Both the position numbers and the translations under genes were made by a program. From the NCBI RefSeq assembly GCF_040954835.1, contig NC_090698.1, positions 38,307,501-38,371,500 of the forward strand: 64,000 nucleotides of DNA, given 5' to 3'. Of this stretch, positions 13,682 through 27,299 are shown piece by piece. The DNA is from Lepisosteus oculatus (Eukaryota > Chordata > Actinopteri > Semionotiformes > Lepisosteidae). Every line of letters starts with the position of its first letter. Position 1 is the first letter of the stretch. The notes under the pieces were generated by a model. It made no database searches. It worked only from the letters and a program-made list of their open reading frames with translations, and had not been told where the DNA came from.

Positions 13682-15023
13682 TAGGGCTGAAACGATTATT
13701 CGATATTGTCGACAAATTTCCGTTGTCGATTTTTTGTTTACATTTTCAAATGGGTCTCCAACCTCCAGTGAGTTAATGACTTAACCTGAAGTGGGCAGCA
13801 ATGCTGCTATAGTGCCATAACTATAGAACAGGTTGAAGAAAAAAAACTAAAAATAATGGCAGAAAGTTAAAAAAGAAGCAGTGTGGGAACATTTTCTTAA
13901 AACAAAAGATAAAACCATAACATGCAGAATTAAGGTGGTTGATTTAAGATTACATGGCAGTACAATGTGCATGCTTGAGCAAATTTATTGCGTTTGGTGG
14001 TGTGAGCAGTGTTCTGACAAACTGAGCTACTCGCTCAGGATTGGTGGCTACCCGTAGTTCGAACGGTCAGAGTAGTTTGTCAGAATGAGCTACCCTTACC
14101 AAAATCACTGAAGCTTTCCATATCCTATCAAATTCTACAAGGTTAATTTGGTTAATTATACATAGGTTTCTCAAATGGGGAAATATCACAAGCTCCCATT
14201 CATTTGTCTATTAGCCTAAAGTTAGCACAGTTGCAGTTCAAGTTAATATGCCATTGCAGTATATTTTCGGTTTGCTTAAACCTCACCATATGGATAGTAG
14301 TCTTTCAAAAAAAAACAAAAAAAGAAAAGAGATAAAGCTTGTCATCCTATCAGAAATAATTATGGGCTACTTTGAAAAATTGTTTATTTAACAATCAGCA
14401 GCTAATCAAACAAATAACTCGTCCTTTAAACCTATTCATACATAGATCATCTTGTGAACTACCGTAATATATAGCTCATCTCATATAAAAATATGATCAG
14501 AATATACTACAGTGTTAACCCAGTTAAATGACACTGCAACCAAGAGAGATATAATCTACGTTTATTATTTATCTAATGTTCATCACCACAGCTCATAGCA
14601 AATCTTACAGTCAAATGAAAATTAACTTGCTGCTATTCTGAATTAACAGTTGGATTTCAAGGGACTTATTTGAAGCTTATTTTGAACGTATTTGAATCCT
14701 GTTTTATTTATTTATTTTTTTATTATAACACAGAACATTATTTTGTATTTTTGTACAAAAAAGAAGAAAAGTTTTTTTCCTGAAATTTAAGAGTGAAAGA
14801 CAATCTAGTTAGATGTTAATTAAGTTGAAACTTTTTCAAAGTTTTGTGTTTTTCATTATTTTATTGAATAAAGCTTTATGGCTACTGAACAATGACAATT
14901 TTTATTTGTCACAGCCTTTCTCACTTACAAGCCATAATGTTCAGCTAAGCCAATTAATTGATTAAACAGTGTAATATTCACCTGCATAATCGATTATCAA
15001 AATATTAATTTGTTGCAGTTGTA
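13682..15023. mobile_element. non-autonomous hAT-type DNA transposon
   Basis: Begins TAGGGCTGAAACGA and ends TTGCAGTTGTA, so its terminal inverted repeats are imperfect, starting TAGGGCTGAAAC and TACAACTGCAAC. The sequence GTCACAG flanks it directly on both sides (13675-13681 and 15024-15030), close to the 8-bp target duplication of hAT elements. Subterminal CGATTAT motifs face each other. The 1.34-kb interior has no transposase frame, so movement would have needed a helper. Confidence 0.8.
13995..14100. repeat. inverted repeat inside the hAT element
   Basis: TTCTGACAAACTGAGCTACTC is answered about 50 bases later by an inverted GAGTAGTTTGTCAGAA. It resembles a small fold-back unit carried in, or inserted into, the hAT interior. 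Confidence 0.5.
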
Positions 15024-16303
15024 GTCACAGGTCTCAGGTACAAATCATCTTTGAGAAATTAGATCTGAAAGAAATACAATACACTTCCACATCTGTGTGA
15101 AACAGGCTACACGAACAGAGGAAAAAATATTTTATGCAAACAAGATTTCAGTCTACCCCTATTCTAACAAGATTCAATTTGCCCTCTACTTCAATTACTG
15201 TTTTCATCTATTCTTCGATTGCCATGAAATTAACCACAAGAAAACATCACGATAAAGGTTCTCAAATAAGGTACAATAAAATAATACTCTCAAAAAGCAC
15301 AATGAAGGTTTGGTCTAAATAACAGACCCTTTGTACAAGAATATACCTGCAGTTCTTACAAATTTAAATAAATTATTCTGATGGAATTAAATGAATACTA
15401 ATATCTTCTTATCATTTTCGCAAAAACTGCTTGATGAAAAGAAATTAAATATTTTAAAATAGCCAGGAATGTTATTTATGAAGAAATACTATATCTGAAT
15501 TTTTCTCAAATCAGATTATTCTTTATCTTGCCGATAACACACTTCAGGAATCAAGTGTAACTTGATTTCAATTCCTCAGCCTACAGCTGGTTAGGACTAA
15601 AAGATAATGACTCTCCTATGAATCTCATGAGCTATCCATTTAGAGGCATGACAGAGACACATTCATTGAGAGTCAAAATACATCTAAAGAGGCACTACTA
15701 TGACTCACCGCTTTGTCTCATGATCAGATTATCACAGAAATGTAGAATTAAAAATAATATTCCTAATTCAAATTAGAAAATCATTGTGAGAAAGTTAAAT
15801 CTTTAGCTGCATTTTCACTTTAAAAAGCAAAATAACATTTAGGCATTATGTGGAAGGCTAAAACCTGCAATATAGTATCATCAACAGGGAATCCCAGCGA
15901 TTAGTATGTAGCAATCACAGGCAGAGAACTGTAGCCCCATCAACCTGATTTAAAATGGAGTGACTGTGACAAGTACTCAGATGTGAAAAATTCAATCTGC
16001 TTACTTCCAGAACATTTTTAAATTAGTACTGTATCTCAACATAAACCTACTGGTACTTGAAGTCATCATATAAACCATATATCATTTAAGGTTTGTGTTT
16101 AAAATTGACACCGATGTTAAAATGAATAGTGATATTTAATCAAATGTAATCAACATTTAATCAACATTTAATCAAATTTAAATTTGAATCAGAGGCATAT
16201 ACTGTACTGTTGACATGGATAGTCAGTGCTTGCATTCCCTTTTCTAAAAGTATGAAGGAACTTATTACCATTATGAAACCAAGTACAAAACATTACAATG
16301 ATA

Positions 16304-16735
16304 ACAATAATAATATTAATAATTGCTTACACTTATATAGCGCTTTTCTGGACACTCCACTCAAAGCGTTTTATATGATTGGTAAGGGCCAATGGGAAAT
16401 TTGGCCAGGACACCGGGGTTACACCCCTACTCTTTTCGAGAAACACCCTGGGATTTTTAATGACCACAGAGAGTCAGGACCTCGGTTTTACGTCTCATCC
16501 GAAGGATGGCGCCTGTTTACGGTATAGTGTCCCCGTCACTATACTGGGGCATTAGGACCCACATGGACCACAGCGTGAGTGCCCCCTGTTGGCCCCACTA
16601 ACAGCTCTTCCAGCAGCAACCTTAGTTTTTCCCAGGAGGTCTCCCATCCAGGTACTGACCAGCCACATACCTGCTATCACAATTAGCTTCAGTGGGTTGC
16701 CAGTTGTGAGTTGCAAGGTGATATAGCTGCTGGCC
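16304..16735 (-). mobile_element. 5S-rRNA-derived SINE (SINE3-type) with LINE-type tail
   Basis: On the minus strand the head runs GGCCAGCAGC...ATCACC and then TACCTGGATGGGAGACC, which mirrors the internal promoter half of 5S rRNA. A central block follows (TAGTGACGGGGACACTATAC, CGGATGAGACG, CTCGAAAAGAG). The tail AAGTGTAAGCAATTATTA matches the copy at 55367-55893. Compared with that copy, about 100-150 bases before the tail are deleted. Confidence 0.85.
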
Positions 16736-18279
16736 ATAAAATGATGTAGTAATGTTCTTGGATTCTACTACTGATTGCTATTCAATTAAAAATAGACACA
16801 CTATACAACAGTGTAAACGTCAAACTTTCATAAGACTGTGGTACATTCAGAATGTGCCATTTATTAATCAATTTCTGAAACAAAAAATGTATATTTTCCA
16901 ATATGTAAAACACACATAACAGTACCCTGATCATAATTCATATTAACCAGACTATAATGGGGTCTGTAATCTAGGGTTTCAGCCATTCAGCCTTTTTTAC
17001 TTCTACATCTGTGTGAAAAACTCCTCTTTTCTCTTTTTGATCATTACTGATTTGTACTGAGCTTGAATTAGCAGTCTTTAGGGGCTCTAGACACATAATA
17101 AGAGGTTATGGTTCAGAGCCCAAGTGGGACACTGCTGTTGTACACTTGATCTCGATACTTTGCTTAGACAGCATCAGTCAAGTTGTATAATCAGGTACAA
17201 ATATAAGATGTGAAATAAAAAATAAATTCCTGATTATAGTCTAACATAAAAAAGTTAAAATGCTGCCATAAGATGGTTTAAGAAAAACTCTCATTTTGTA
17301 GTGGTCTCTATCCTTTATGAAGAACTGATTTTCCACAAATTCACAACTGCAAATTTGTTGACCTAATCTGTTTTGCATTATAGCTGATTGAAGCACTGCA
17401 GAAGTAGAAAAACATGTCTTCTTCATAGGGAACTGCACTTCTTCAAATGCAAACAGTTCCAATTAATAAATTGAATCCATCTGAAACTACATAAAAAGAA
17501 GTTTGATAAATTTAGTAAAACAAATCATATTTTGTTCTTTCTAGCTGAAAAAAGCCACATACTTTGTGCTTGTCTTTAAAGAAAACTGTGGTGACTGCAT
17601 TCAATGTGAACCCAGTACAGACATATTGTGTATAGTTAGACACCACTCTTTGTAGTATCAACAATTTCTGCACTGACTTTATATTGCAGAGAACTTTATT
17701 TATACAGTTTTCCAAACAGCCTTGGCTAATCGATATAAACTCATTTGTATAAATAATCAATTGTTTACTAAGAAATTTGCATGTGTTTTGTCATCTTTTT
17801 ACAGTAATGGTATTGATGATGTAGGCATCTATACTGAATGGCAGTGAAGATGCAACAAATGGGTATTTGAACTAAGTAACGCATTTTTATTTTATCTCAG
17901 TATAATAAGGTTTTAGTTTTACATAATAATGTATAGTTTTATCATACTAATACAACTATACATCATACTATACTGTACAGTAGAGTGTATACATTGTAGA
18001 GAAAAAGAAAAGCAATTAAATTCTGTCCAACACATTGGATTAAGATTGATACCACATTGATATATTTAGAATTACTGATTATTTTTGTTACATAGACCCA
18101 ATTCAGAATGGCCAGTTTTATGTTTTTCCACTGTTTGAGCTGTTTTACTGTTCGAGCTACATCTCAGGCTTACAGCTATGAACACTGCAACTGCATGCAG
18201 GGGAGAAGGAGGAAGTACAGACTCCTGTGACCCACTCATCTTTGAGCCACTCACACATATAAAATATCACCGACCCTTT

Positions 18280-18478
18280 GCTCCACTTTCCTCCCACAGT
18301 CTAAAGAAATACTGGTAAAGTAGGTTAAATGGCTTCTGGGAAAACTGGCTCCGGCATGCGTCACTCCTGTCTTGTCCTGTCTTGTCCAGGGTGTACCCCG
18401 CCTTGCACCCGTTGCTTGCAGGGTTCCCCACAAGCCACGTGCCAGATAAAGCATTTAGAAAATGGATGGATGGATACT
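18280..18478 (+). mobile_element. 5'-truncated tRNA-type SINE
   Basis: Shows the 3' two-thirds of the family: TTTCCTCCCACAGTCTAAAG, TTCTGGGAAAACTGGC, TCCAGGGTGTACCCCGCC, then GAAAATGGATGGATGG. The tRNA-like head is missing. Confidence 0.8.
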
Positions 18479-18629
18479 GTAAGTCAAACATGCTTAATAA
18501 AACCTAACCGCTTCTAACTTTTCTAATGAGTTAAAGAGGCTCAGACGTCTTATGAAACAACCAAGAGCGAACATATGTACACAAGAGGTAAAACCTTTTC
18601 TTTTCTTTGCTACTCTGCAACAGTCAATA

Positions 18630-18772
18630 ATGGTTTGTTAGGGCCATTAAGCCCCAATATTCCTCAACATAAATTCAAAGGTTCTGTAATGTCTTTGTTT
18701 CACCTCGCAGTGAGACCATGTAAGTTACATTGGATAAAAGCGTCAGAGTACAAATAAATTAATAATAACTGT
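18630..18772 (+). mobile_element. retroposon 3' tail (GGATAAAAGCGTC type)
   Basis: Ends TGTAAGTTACATTGGATAAA, then AGCGTCAGAGTACAAATAAA and AT-rich repeats. This is a 3' tail common in fish LINEs and their SINEs. The 5' limit is uncertain. Confidence 0.4.
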
Positions 18773-18943
18773 GAATTCTGGTAGGTACACATTAGTTTTT
18801 TTTTCTCCACACTGACTAGGACACCATGAGATAGAATGACATACTATGGGCTGCTCAGGTTGCACTTCATTAGGAAGTGATAGCAAATACAAGCCACTTT
18901 TGGCACTAAACGCCACTTTTCTTTCCTTCTTCATGTATGCTGA

Positions 18944-19173
18944 GCTTTCAGTGAAATCTGCAGCTTCTTGAGCAGTCTATTAAAATATATTGTTAAAAAA
19001 GAATGGGTATTTGCACTGATATTTCAAACTAAAGCGTTCGTAAATATTACTTTCTCAGATGCAATAGGCTATATGATAGAAAGCTTTATTTTGAAATATC
19101 ACTGCAAATACCCATTCTTTTTTACAATATCAGTTAACAGACTGCTCAAGAAGCTGCAGATTTCACTGAAAGC
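18944..19173. repeat. 230-bp fold-back (long inverted repeat)
   Basis: The outer 35 bases of each arm are identical (GCTTTCAGTGAAATCTGCAG... on the left, its inverse on the right). After a short diverged patch another roughly 45 bases match (AAAAAAGAATGGGTATTTGC). The arms total about 95 bp around a loop of about 40 bp. No clear target duplication flanks it. Most likely a MITE or fold-back element. Confidence 0.85.
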
Positions 19174-22046
19174 ACATTGAGTACTATCACAATCATACTT
19201 GTATAAAGGTGAAAGCAATCAAACAAGCTCAATCTCAAAACCTGAGAGAAACCAGGTTTGTGTTTCTGCAATGACAGAACAATGATTAAAACTCTAGACA
19301 GACCATGAAAGTCAGATGCAATTTTGTATGCTGTGCTAAAAGTCGCTTGAGGGAATGAAGCAAAATTAGCATAAAAATAAATGTTGATTGTGCACCAAGT
19401 AACTTTTCTGTACCTGTTAAATGTCTTGACCAGATTTTAGAGGAAAAGTAGATAAATAGAAAATAGAAAAACAGACCTAGTTAATGTAAAGTTTAATGGA
19501 CTTTGGATTTAACAAAGGCTGCTAACATTTTGCATGTAAAATAAGAAATTCCAAACTTTTCCTGTAACAAATTGTTTATGATGGGTGTTGTTTATATTGT
19601 ATGGTTAAGTTTATTCTTACAGACAATTATTTTCAGAAATACATTAAAATGCTAATAAAATGTAAAAAAGCAAAAAATATAAATATATGTAAATGCAAAA
19701 AGAATAAAAAGGTTCAAAATACATTTTAGGTTTACAATCCAAGAATTTAAATTATGCATAGAGTAGATAAGTTGCTTAGATATTGTTTGCATTTTTTTTT
19801 GCTTTAGCTAATTTTTTACAGTATATTAAAAGTAAAACAGTGCTTGTATATTTATGATAAAAAACTGTGTTCCTCTAAATTAAGGAAAAAAAGTTTTAAA
19901 ATCCAGAAAGCATATACAGTATATGGCATATATATATTTTTTCGCATATGATATTGTTTGAGGATGAAAAAAATAATTTGTAACTTAATGGACATCAGGC
20001 AGTAATGCACACTCCTTCCCCCTATTAGTCCATTAAACTGAGGGTTTACTATACAATCAATGAAACCTGTAACGTTCGGAAATAGGCCTGTATCATATGT
20101 CAAAATTAACATCATGCTGCAGTTACCTTCAAAGGTCTGGCTTTGTGCCCTCCAAAGAAAACCGGGTTTTAAATGTTTACTATGTTCTTGTCAATCAGCA
20201 GATTAATGTTGTACTGTTCATGAATCATATATTATTTCAAAAGTTTCATAAAGATAGAGTGTTCATTATTTTGAAGCAAGTACATCTCTCTGGGTAAAAT
20301 TAACAATTGAGATTTACAGTGTTTTTGTCTACAACAGTTTTTGTTGAAATGTTCTACAAAAACGCAACATCAAACAAGAATACTCCTGCTGCAAAGAAAA
20401 AAAATACAAGCTTTCTCCCACATCTTCACCCTAAAGTCTCATGAGGGTGGCCACAATTCTGAAATTGTAAAACTCCTTTGTCACATTCCAGTCACACTGC
20501 CAGCACAAACCTACCACTGGCAACACAATAACACCCAAGAGTGTTCCCTCTACCAACACTGCAAACTTGAACAAAGCAAAAACATTATTAATCTTAAAGC
20601 ACTGTTTTCTGTAATCACTAGCGACAATAAAGCTACACATTTTACCTTATCTGTACAGCAGCAAAGAAAGTCCTAGAAATTCCAAAGAAGATATATTTGG
20701 CAAAATGAGGTGTTTGAAGCTATCTTTTTTTCCATTGACTTATCATTTTCAAATTTCCCATTAAACTCTACAGTACCTACTTACTTACAAGGTAATGCAC
20801 TGAAGAAGAGAGCTATACATTTTTAATGTAGCTTAGGATACTTAGGACAGCTCTAAGATACAAAGTGCAGAGCAATGTGCTCCAAAAAAATCTTCCTGTG
20901 TTACTGTTGAATTAGAATACTAAGCTAGAACAAACTGCCTTCTGGGACTTTTTTGAGAAATTGAATAGAAAGCCAAAAATGAGAGTGCATGCTGGGATTG
21001 CATACAGAAAGGCCAGTGTGGGTCTGTTCTTCTCAGGCAGCTCTTTAGTAGTAGCTGCATTTCTACATACCAAACACAAACTTAATAACCCTATAAAGAT
21101 ACTCTTTATGGCCATCTGTTTTACAGTAAAGCACTGTCTTTCCAAATAATTTCACGGCAAGTTCAAAGCAGAACAACCAACAGCTAGCAACACACATTGT
21201 GCAAATCCATTCTGATAGAGTCTTCTTGTCTCCGATGTTTGATTAATAAATGTCAGGCACCAGGGCCCAGGGAAATCCATTACGAAGAGAAAAAAAATGA
21301 AAATTTTAACAAGACTGCTAAATGAATCTCCCACAATATTCAATTTCTTCCCCATCTAAAAAAACAAATTTCATTCATCCTCACATTTTCACTTTGAGGG
21401 CATGGCGATTATTTTCTGTTTTGGGCATTTGAAAATATGTCACATTTTATCCAAAGTAAAAAACAAATCATTCAGAACAGAAGCCTTTCTTTAATACATA
21501 TGCTAAAAAACAATACAAATGAAAGAGACATAATGAAAATAAAGCTATGAAAGAGAAGGACTATGGATGATGATGGGTGGAAGACTATAAATTATTACCT
21601 GTACACTGCACATAAATCTGTCCATGTCAAAATAAAGCAAAGTTATACCAAATTAAATGCCTCACCTCCAGGTGCCCCATGTGTCTCCTCTAGGATATAC
21701 ATTAAAGCTTACAAACACAAGGTACAAACCAACTTTGTTAACTATACTAACAAACAGCAGGAAACAGGAATATCTTGCACAACAAGGAAGCAGGTGACCT
21801 GATAACATCCTGCTTTCCTGAATGTTGTCAAAAGTAACATTTGTTTTACTCATCTCTGTTGTGTATTTTGTGACAATGGTTCAGCTACAATACAAGTTAA
21901 TAACAAAACAAACTGCAGTCAAAAGCTCAACAAAGAAATAGGTAATGCTGTGAAGTTGTCCAATACCTACTAACAGCCCAATTTACAAAGCTATGGACTA
22001 GTACAGGTGAGCTGGTGAAATCCACTGCCACAATGTTATAAACAAA

Positions 22047-22290
22047 AGATTACTACCATTTATGTTGCCAGAAAATGTGTAATACAGCATATAAGGAAGT
22101 ATGGTTTTACACAGAGAGTTGCAGGGGTATGGAACAAACTGCCTTGCAATGCTAAAGATGTAGTTTTCCAGGGATCCTTCAAGAAATGGCTAGACAAACT
22201 CCTAGTATAAGTAAGATACTAGCACTCAAATAATCAAGATTGGCCACATGGTGTCCTCTCATTTCCAACATTTCTTATGTTCCATGTATT
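22047..22290 (+). mobile_element. LINE 3'-end fragment (ORF2 C-terminus and tail)
   Basis: An open stretch of about 38 codons at 22091-22210 reads KYGFTQRVAGVWNKLP and then FKKWLDKLLV before a stop. This is the usual C-terminus of a non-LTR reverse-transcriptase ORF. The tail GTGTCCTCTCATTTCCAACA...CTTATGTTCC matches the inverted copy near 58.9 kb. Confidence 0.6.
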
Positions 22291-23639
22291 TGCATATTTT
22301 GCAAGTTTTTTTTTCTCCTAACAATAAATTATATTTGAATTACTACAACTACCACTTCCAGCATAAATGGATTATGAAAGGGCTTTCTGGTAATTCACTA
22401 AAGGAAATGACAGAGGAGTACAGTATATCAGGTTTGCTCCTTAATGTTTTATGAGTGAAGAGAAAGGATGGTTAAATGCAGTGGTGCTTTGCTTTTCTTT
22501 TGTTCATTCTGGTAGCCACAGTTTTAAAAGTTTTCTTTAGATGATACAGAACATAACCGTATTTTGTAAGTGTGGCAATCAATTCAAGCAAAAGACGGCC
22601 AGACAATCATGGACCTGAAAGATATATGACAGGAAAAGGCAGAGGATGAAAACCTCTATTATGTTTTAGCATGAAGACAAAAATGCTTACATGAATGAGT
22701 TACAGATTTATGTATTAAAACTTCTCATTAAGCTGATTTCACAAGTATGAAATATACTTAAGGGCAGCAATCATTCAAGTTTCATTTTTACAGTCTGGGG
22801 CAACAAACAGAAATACTGTAAATTAGCATAAGAACCCCAAGTTAAACTGCACTTCTCACAGTACTTTGTGATTTAATATGAACAAGTCAGGGATTTCTGT
22901 TATCTACTACGATAATTAAGCAAGAACGTTATCTAAGTGACATCATCTGTTTTATGTTTAATAAAGAATACTTGCAATTAAGCTTACACTCATTTTGTAT
23001 GACTATTTCATCAGTAAAACAATTTAGTAAGGTTAAATTTAAAACATAACAATTAGCCCTTGGTCTAATTTACCCACAAACAGCACTGACTGCTTAAAGC
23101 AAAGGACTTTTTTCTTATAAGCAATATGTAAGAATTTGTACACTAAAAATCAGTTATTATTCAGTACTACTTCTAACATGATTCAGAATCTTTAGCAATA
23201 TTTAAAAGTTGTGCTAATGTAGAGCTGGATTGTATAACATTTGCATGCACACTATATTATACTGATCCTTCTGGTTAAATGTATTCAGCTGACCCTTTTG
23301 CAAACCTCATCTAGATTAGTTCACCACAAAACTTGGTGACTGCATGTATTGCAAACTGGAAGTATGCAATGATGCTTCCTTTCTGTATGCATTTATCTCA
23401 ATATATAGTGGACTCACTGGCAATGCGTCAATTCACAATTCAAAATAAAATAAGAAAACCCCTTTTCATATTTAGAGATACACTTCACAGCATCCTTTAA
23501 CACCAACATTTGAAATGCACATCAAGCAAATAGCGCACGTTTTTTTGTATTTCCTGTTGCTTACCAAAATAACTCCCTTTGGAAAACAGAAATAGCTGTA
23601 ACTGACTTCTTCCAGGTTATTAAACACAATCTTCATTCA

Positions 23640-24060
23640 CTGTTTGCCACTGTGACATCTGTGACAGCAGTGTTACTGTCTTGTAGCCTGATTGTTGGAT
23701 CATCTGTAGGAGGTTCCATCCTTCAGATATGTTGCTAAATGCAGGCTCTCACTACAAGATAGCATGGTACAGTTTCTAGGATTAATTATGTTAACCATAT
23801 TTTCATGGCTATATTAACTCTTGGGCTTGTACAATCTGGTTTATCTAAATTGACCCCTTAATTAATTAAATGAAGCAGTTTCTCCCCGCTCTCCTGAATA
23901 GCCACATGGCGAAAAGGTCACCAGGGCTTAATAACTGCTTTACAATACCCAGGTGAATGCAGAACTTCAGTGTTAGTGTGAAGAACTTTGCCCTTTCTAT
24001 ATAAATTCTCTGGGATTCTTTGGGATGAAAAGCACTAAGTAATGCAAATACAATTTATTG
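23640..24060 (+). mobile_element. degenerate retroposon, CTTTGGGATGAAAAG tail
   Basis: Contains GGAGGTTCCATCCTTCAGAT and ends CTTTGGGATGAAAAGCACTA followed by AGTAATGCAAATAC. The same tail motif recurs at 52391-52430. Likely an old SINE or LINE 3' end; too decayed to classify. Confidence 0.35.
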
Positions 24061-25162
24061 TAATACTTATTACATGTGCCAGCTAAATTCCACATTGTAC
24101 TTGCACAAAATGCCCCACTCAAAATTCCACCTTAAATAAATTTGTGTAGCAATTTCTTTCTTAATGTGCTGTGTAGTGGGGCTGAAGGTTCAGTGGGGAT
24201 CCTCCTTTGTGTGAAGTACTGTGGGAACCTTAGGGACGTAAATCACTAAAAACATGCAAAGAATTTGTTTTCTTATGCACCAAAGTGACATTTCTAAGAA
24301 AATAATTACTGATTTCTTAGGCTGCATTTTTTATATATATCTTGTTTTTCAGTTATTATATTTATATATATTAAAAAATAAAGTTTTGGTTAAATACTCT
24401 GTGAACCCATTTTTAAAACATACCACCACAAATACACTGATCCTAAACACTTCCACCAGAACCAAACAGAGATTCTGCACTCCCTCAACAAACAAAATAC
24501 AGACTGCAACTCAAAATGAAAGAGTGAGTACAGTAAATACCCTGCAACTAAGTCATATCACTACATAAATCCAATCAAAAGGGAAACAAAAGCTTTCAAC
24601 TGATCTATAATAGGCTAAAGGCAGACAATGAAAATGCCTATTATACAACATACTATGGTCATATCCAAAATGATAATAAAATGAAGGCATCACAAACAAC
24701 TGTATTGTGTCAGACCAATTGTATTCTACAATCCTATATGAAACAACTTATGTCTTTAGGGACAAAAATCTCCAACGTGGGCTGAAATATCAAATTTGAA
24801 ATCAAATTACCTGCTTAATCCAATGCACTATACCAAACTAAGATAAGAACTCTGATGGAGTGTGCTATTATCCTCTACAACACTGTACCATAACAGGCTA
24901 AACTTCTGATTTATTTATAAAACCAATACTCCTGCAAATGTTTTATTATTATTCTATGGTACAATTAACTTCTAATACCAATAGCTAGAATACAACTTTT
25001 TCCACTATTCACTAGAATTTCTTACACCCACAGAATATGGCGGTTTATTCCTTTAATACAGTATAATTTAAAATATCCCAAATTAGAAATGTTTAAGCAC
25101 CTATTTCATATTACATGTTCATTGTTCTTCCTTAAGAAAATAATTCTAAATGTTCTTCCTTA

Positions 25163-25375
25163 AGGTGGCATGGTGGGATCCTGGGTTCAATTCCAGGGGT
25201 GCTATCTGAGTGGAGTTTTTATGTTCTGCCTGTGTTTGCATGGGTTTCCTCCCACAGTCCAAAGACATACTGGTAGGACAATTGGCTTCTTAGAAAATAC
25301 TGCCTAGCGCTTGCCAGGATAGGCTCTGGCTCTCCAGCAACCTTTAACTGGATGAAGCGTTTAGAAAATGGATGG
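25163..25375 (+). mobile_element. tRNA-type SINE with 9-bp flanking repeat
   Basis: Starts near GGTGGCATGGTGGGATCC, has a box-B-like GGGTTCAATTCC, then GTTTCCTCCCACAGTCCAAA, and ends GAAAATGGATGG. ATGTTCTTC occurs at 25150-25158 and again at 25376-25384, fitting a target duplication, though five extra bases (CTTAA) lie between the left copy and the SINE start. Confidence 0.8.
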
Positions 25376-27299
25376 ATGTTCTTCTACATGTTGTACTACT
25401 TTTTTTCAAATTTACAGTCAAATTCCACATCAGACTGAGGCACACCAAGTCAAACTAAAATTGTTTTTCAATAGTTGCCCTAACACTGTATGTAAAGCAC
25501 ATTTTTTTCAGAAAGCACCAGGATACACAGAAGGCGGTCCTCAATTATGGATATTAGTGTCGAAAGCTGGTGCATCACAAACTTTATTTCAGGAACTTTC
25601 TTTCCACAAGAACAACAGGACTATGTTCTCTCTAATTACTGTATAACAGCTTTGACCAATGTCCAAGTATAAAGGGTGCTAATAAACATGAAGGTGAAAT
25701 ACAAAGAATAGATGTGCCCTTATTTTGTATTTTAATAATGTGGGAAATTTTCATCCCACTCAGTTTTTCATACAGTTCTATTTGCATTTGTACTACAGCA
25801 AGTTAAGCAAGAAGTTTTGCAGTATTCATTTTCTCTCATCAAAACATATTTAATAAAAATTAAACATAAGTATTTTACCTCAGTATCACTTCTACATAAT
25901 TTGGTGCTGCAAAAACAAACAGCAGACTGTCTATTTTATCAAAAGTGAGATAAGCTCTTAAGTAAATGAGCTTCAGTCAATGTTGTATAAACAATACGCC
26001 AAGACTTGTTCTTCCAGCAAAGCAATAACTTTACTGTAAGGTGATAAAAATCATATCCTTGAAATAAATTGGGGACAAAGTTGACTTCATAGATAGTATT
26101 ACTTTAGTTAGAACAAGTTTATATATTCAAAATTATTTTTTTTCTACAGATTACAAAAATCTGAAATGAAGTATTCTGAACAATACACATTTACCCACTT
26201 GCTACAAAAATAGAACTTTGGAAAGTGATGATATTATATACAAGGAAATAAAAATAAGGAATTCAGACTAGGTAATTCAATTTAATCTTGAACAAGCACT
26301 CTTAAGCATTCTGAATACAATGGAGGCACACTTCTGAAATAATCAGTGATCTACATCAAAGACCCTGACAAAAAAATAAACTACAGTTTAACAGTAATTA
26401 TTTTCATTATGACATATATACAGTAAGAAAAAAAATCTAAATATAAACTGTCCTTGCTAATGCAGTGCAGATTGTTAGCTTTCTTCTTGTTCAATCTTAG
26501 ATTTAAGAAGAAGTTTAGGCCCTTATGTAAATAAGAAGACAGACTGCCAAGTCTAAACATTCCCCACCAAAGAGAAGCTCTTTCTCAGCAATTGTGAAGT
26601 AACTGAACAGCACTGAATGCAAAATCCTCCATCAGGTTACAATTTACCACAGCCAAACCCCTCCCCCGCCCCCCCCAATAGCGTGGTCTCCACAAGAGAG
26701 CTGGCCTGGGTCAGTAAAAAACCTTTATTTACTGGAAACAAACTGTCATATTCTGTTACCACTAGTCTGACAATTTAAAAGGTTACCAGCCCTGGAAAAT
26801 CACACATGACGTCAGCAAAAGACAATATGCAGCCCATGTGACTCAGCAGTCATTTGCTGCTGTGGTGTTACTGCAAGCCAACTCTGTAATGCAAACATTT
26901 CAGTTTGTCATGCAAAAATTTGCTGTACTAATGCTGGAGAGTGCTGACGTATTCACATTTGCTAAAGGGTTATACAAACACACAGGCAACCTGAACACTA
27001 GATAAACCTGGGACAAAGAAGATCATCAGCTTGTTTTAAATGGATTAGCAGACATCCTTATATTCGTTTCATGTTGCTTATACCTTGTCGCCCATGCCAT
27101 GTGGAATACATTTATTGTTGCAAATTTGCATATTTCTTTCAGTGTTATATACATTAGACAGACTTTTTTTTTAAACTAAGACTTAGAGCCAACATGTCAT
27201 TTTGGACAATTAGACTAACTGCCACTTAGTCATAAAAGGGTACTGGCAGGAGAAAAAGAAAAAGAACTAAGAAAAAAGAAACTGGCAGGAGCTTCAGTG

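Noticed and set aside
16134..16195. Tandem repeat of ATTTAATCAAC units
   Set aside because: Only a few short AT-rich units; ordinary slippage.
18944..19173. microRNA precursor
   Set aside because: Arms of about 95 bp with near-perfect pairing at the ends are far longer than a usual vertebrate pre-miRNA; a fold-back element fits better.
20341..20676. 111-residue open frame in the SNX18 intron
   Set aside because: No recognisable domain, composition typical of AT-rich random frames, and no splice or promoter context.
26663..26681. C-rich tract as a regulatory or G-quadruplex site
   Set aside because: A single interrupted C run with no four-block arrangement.
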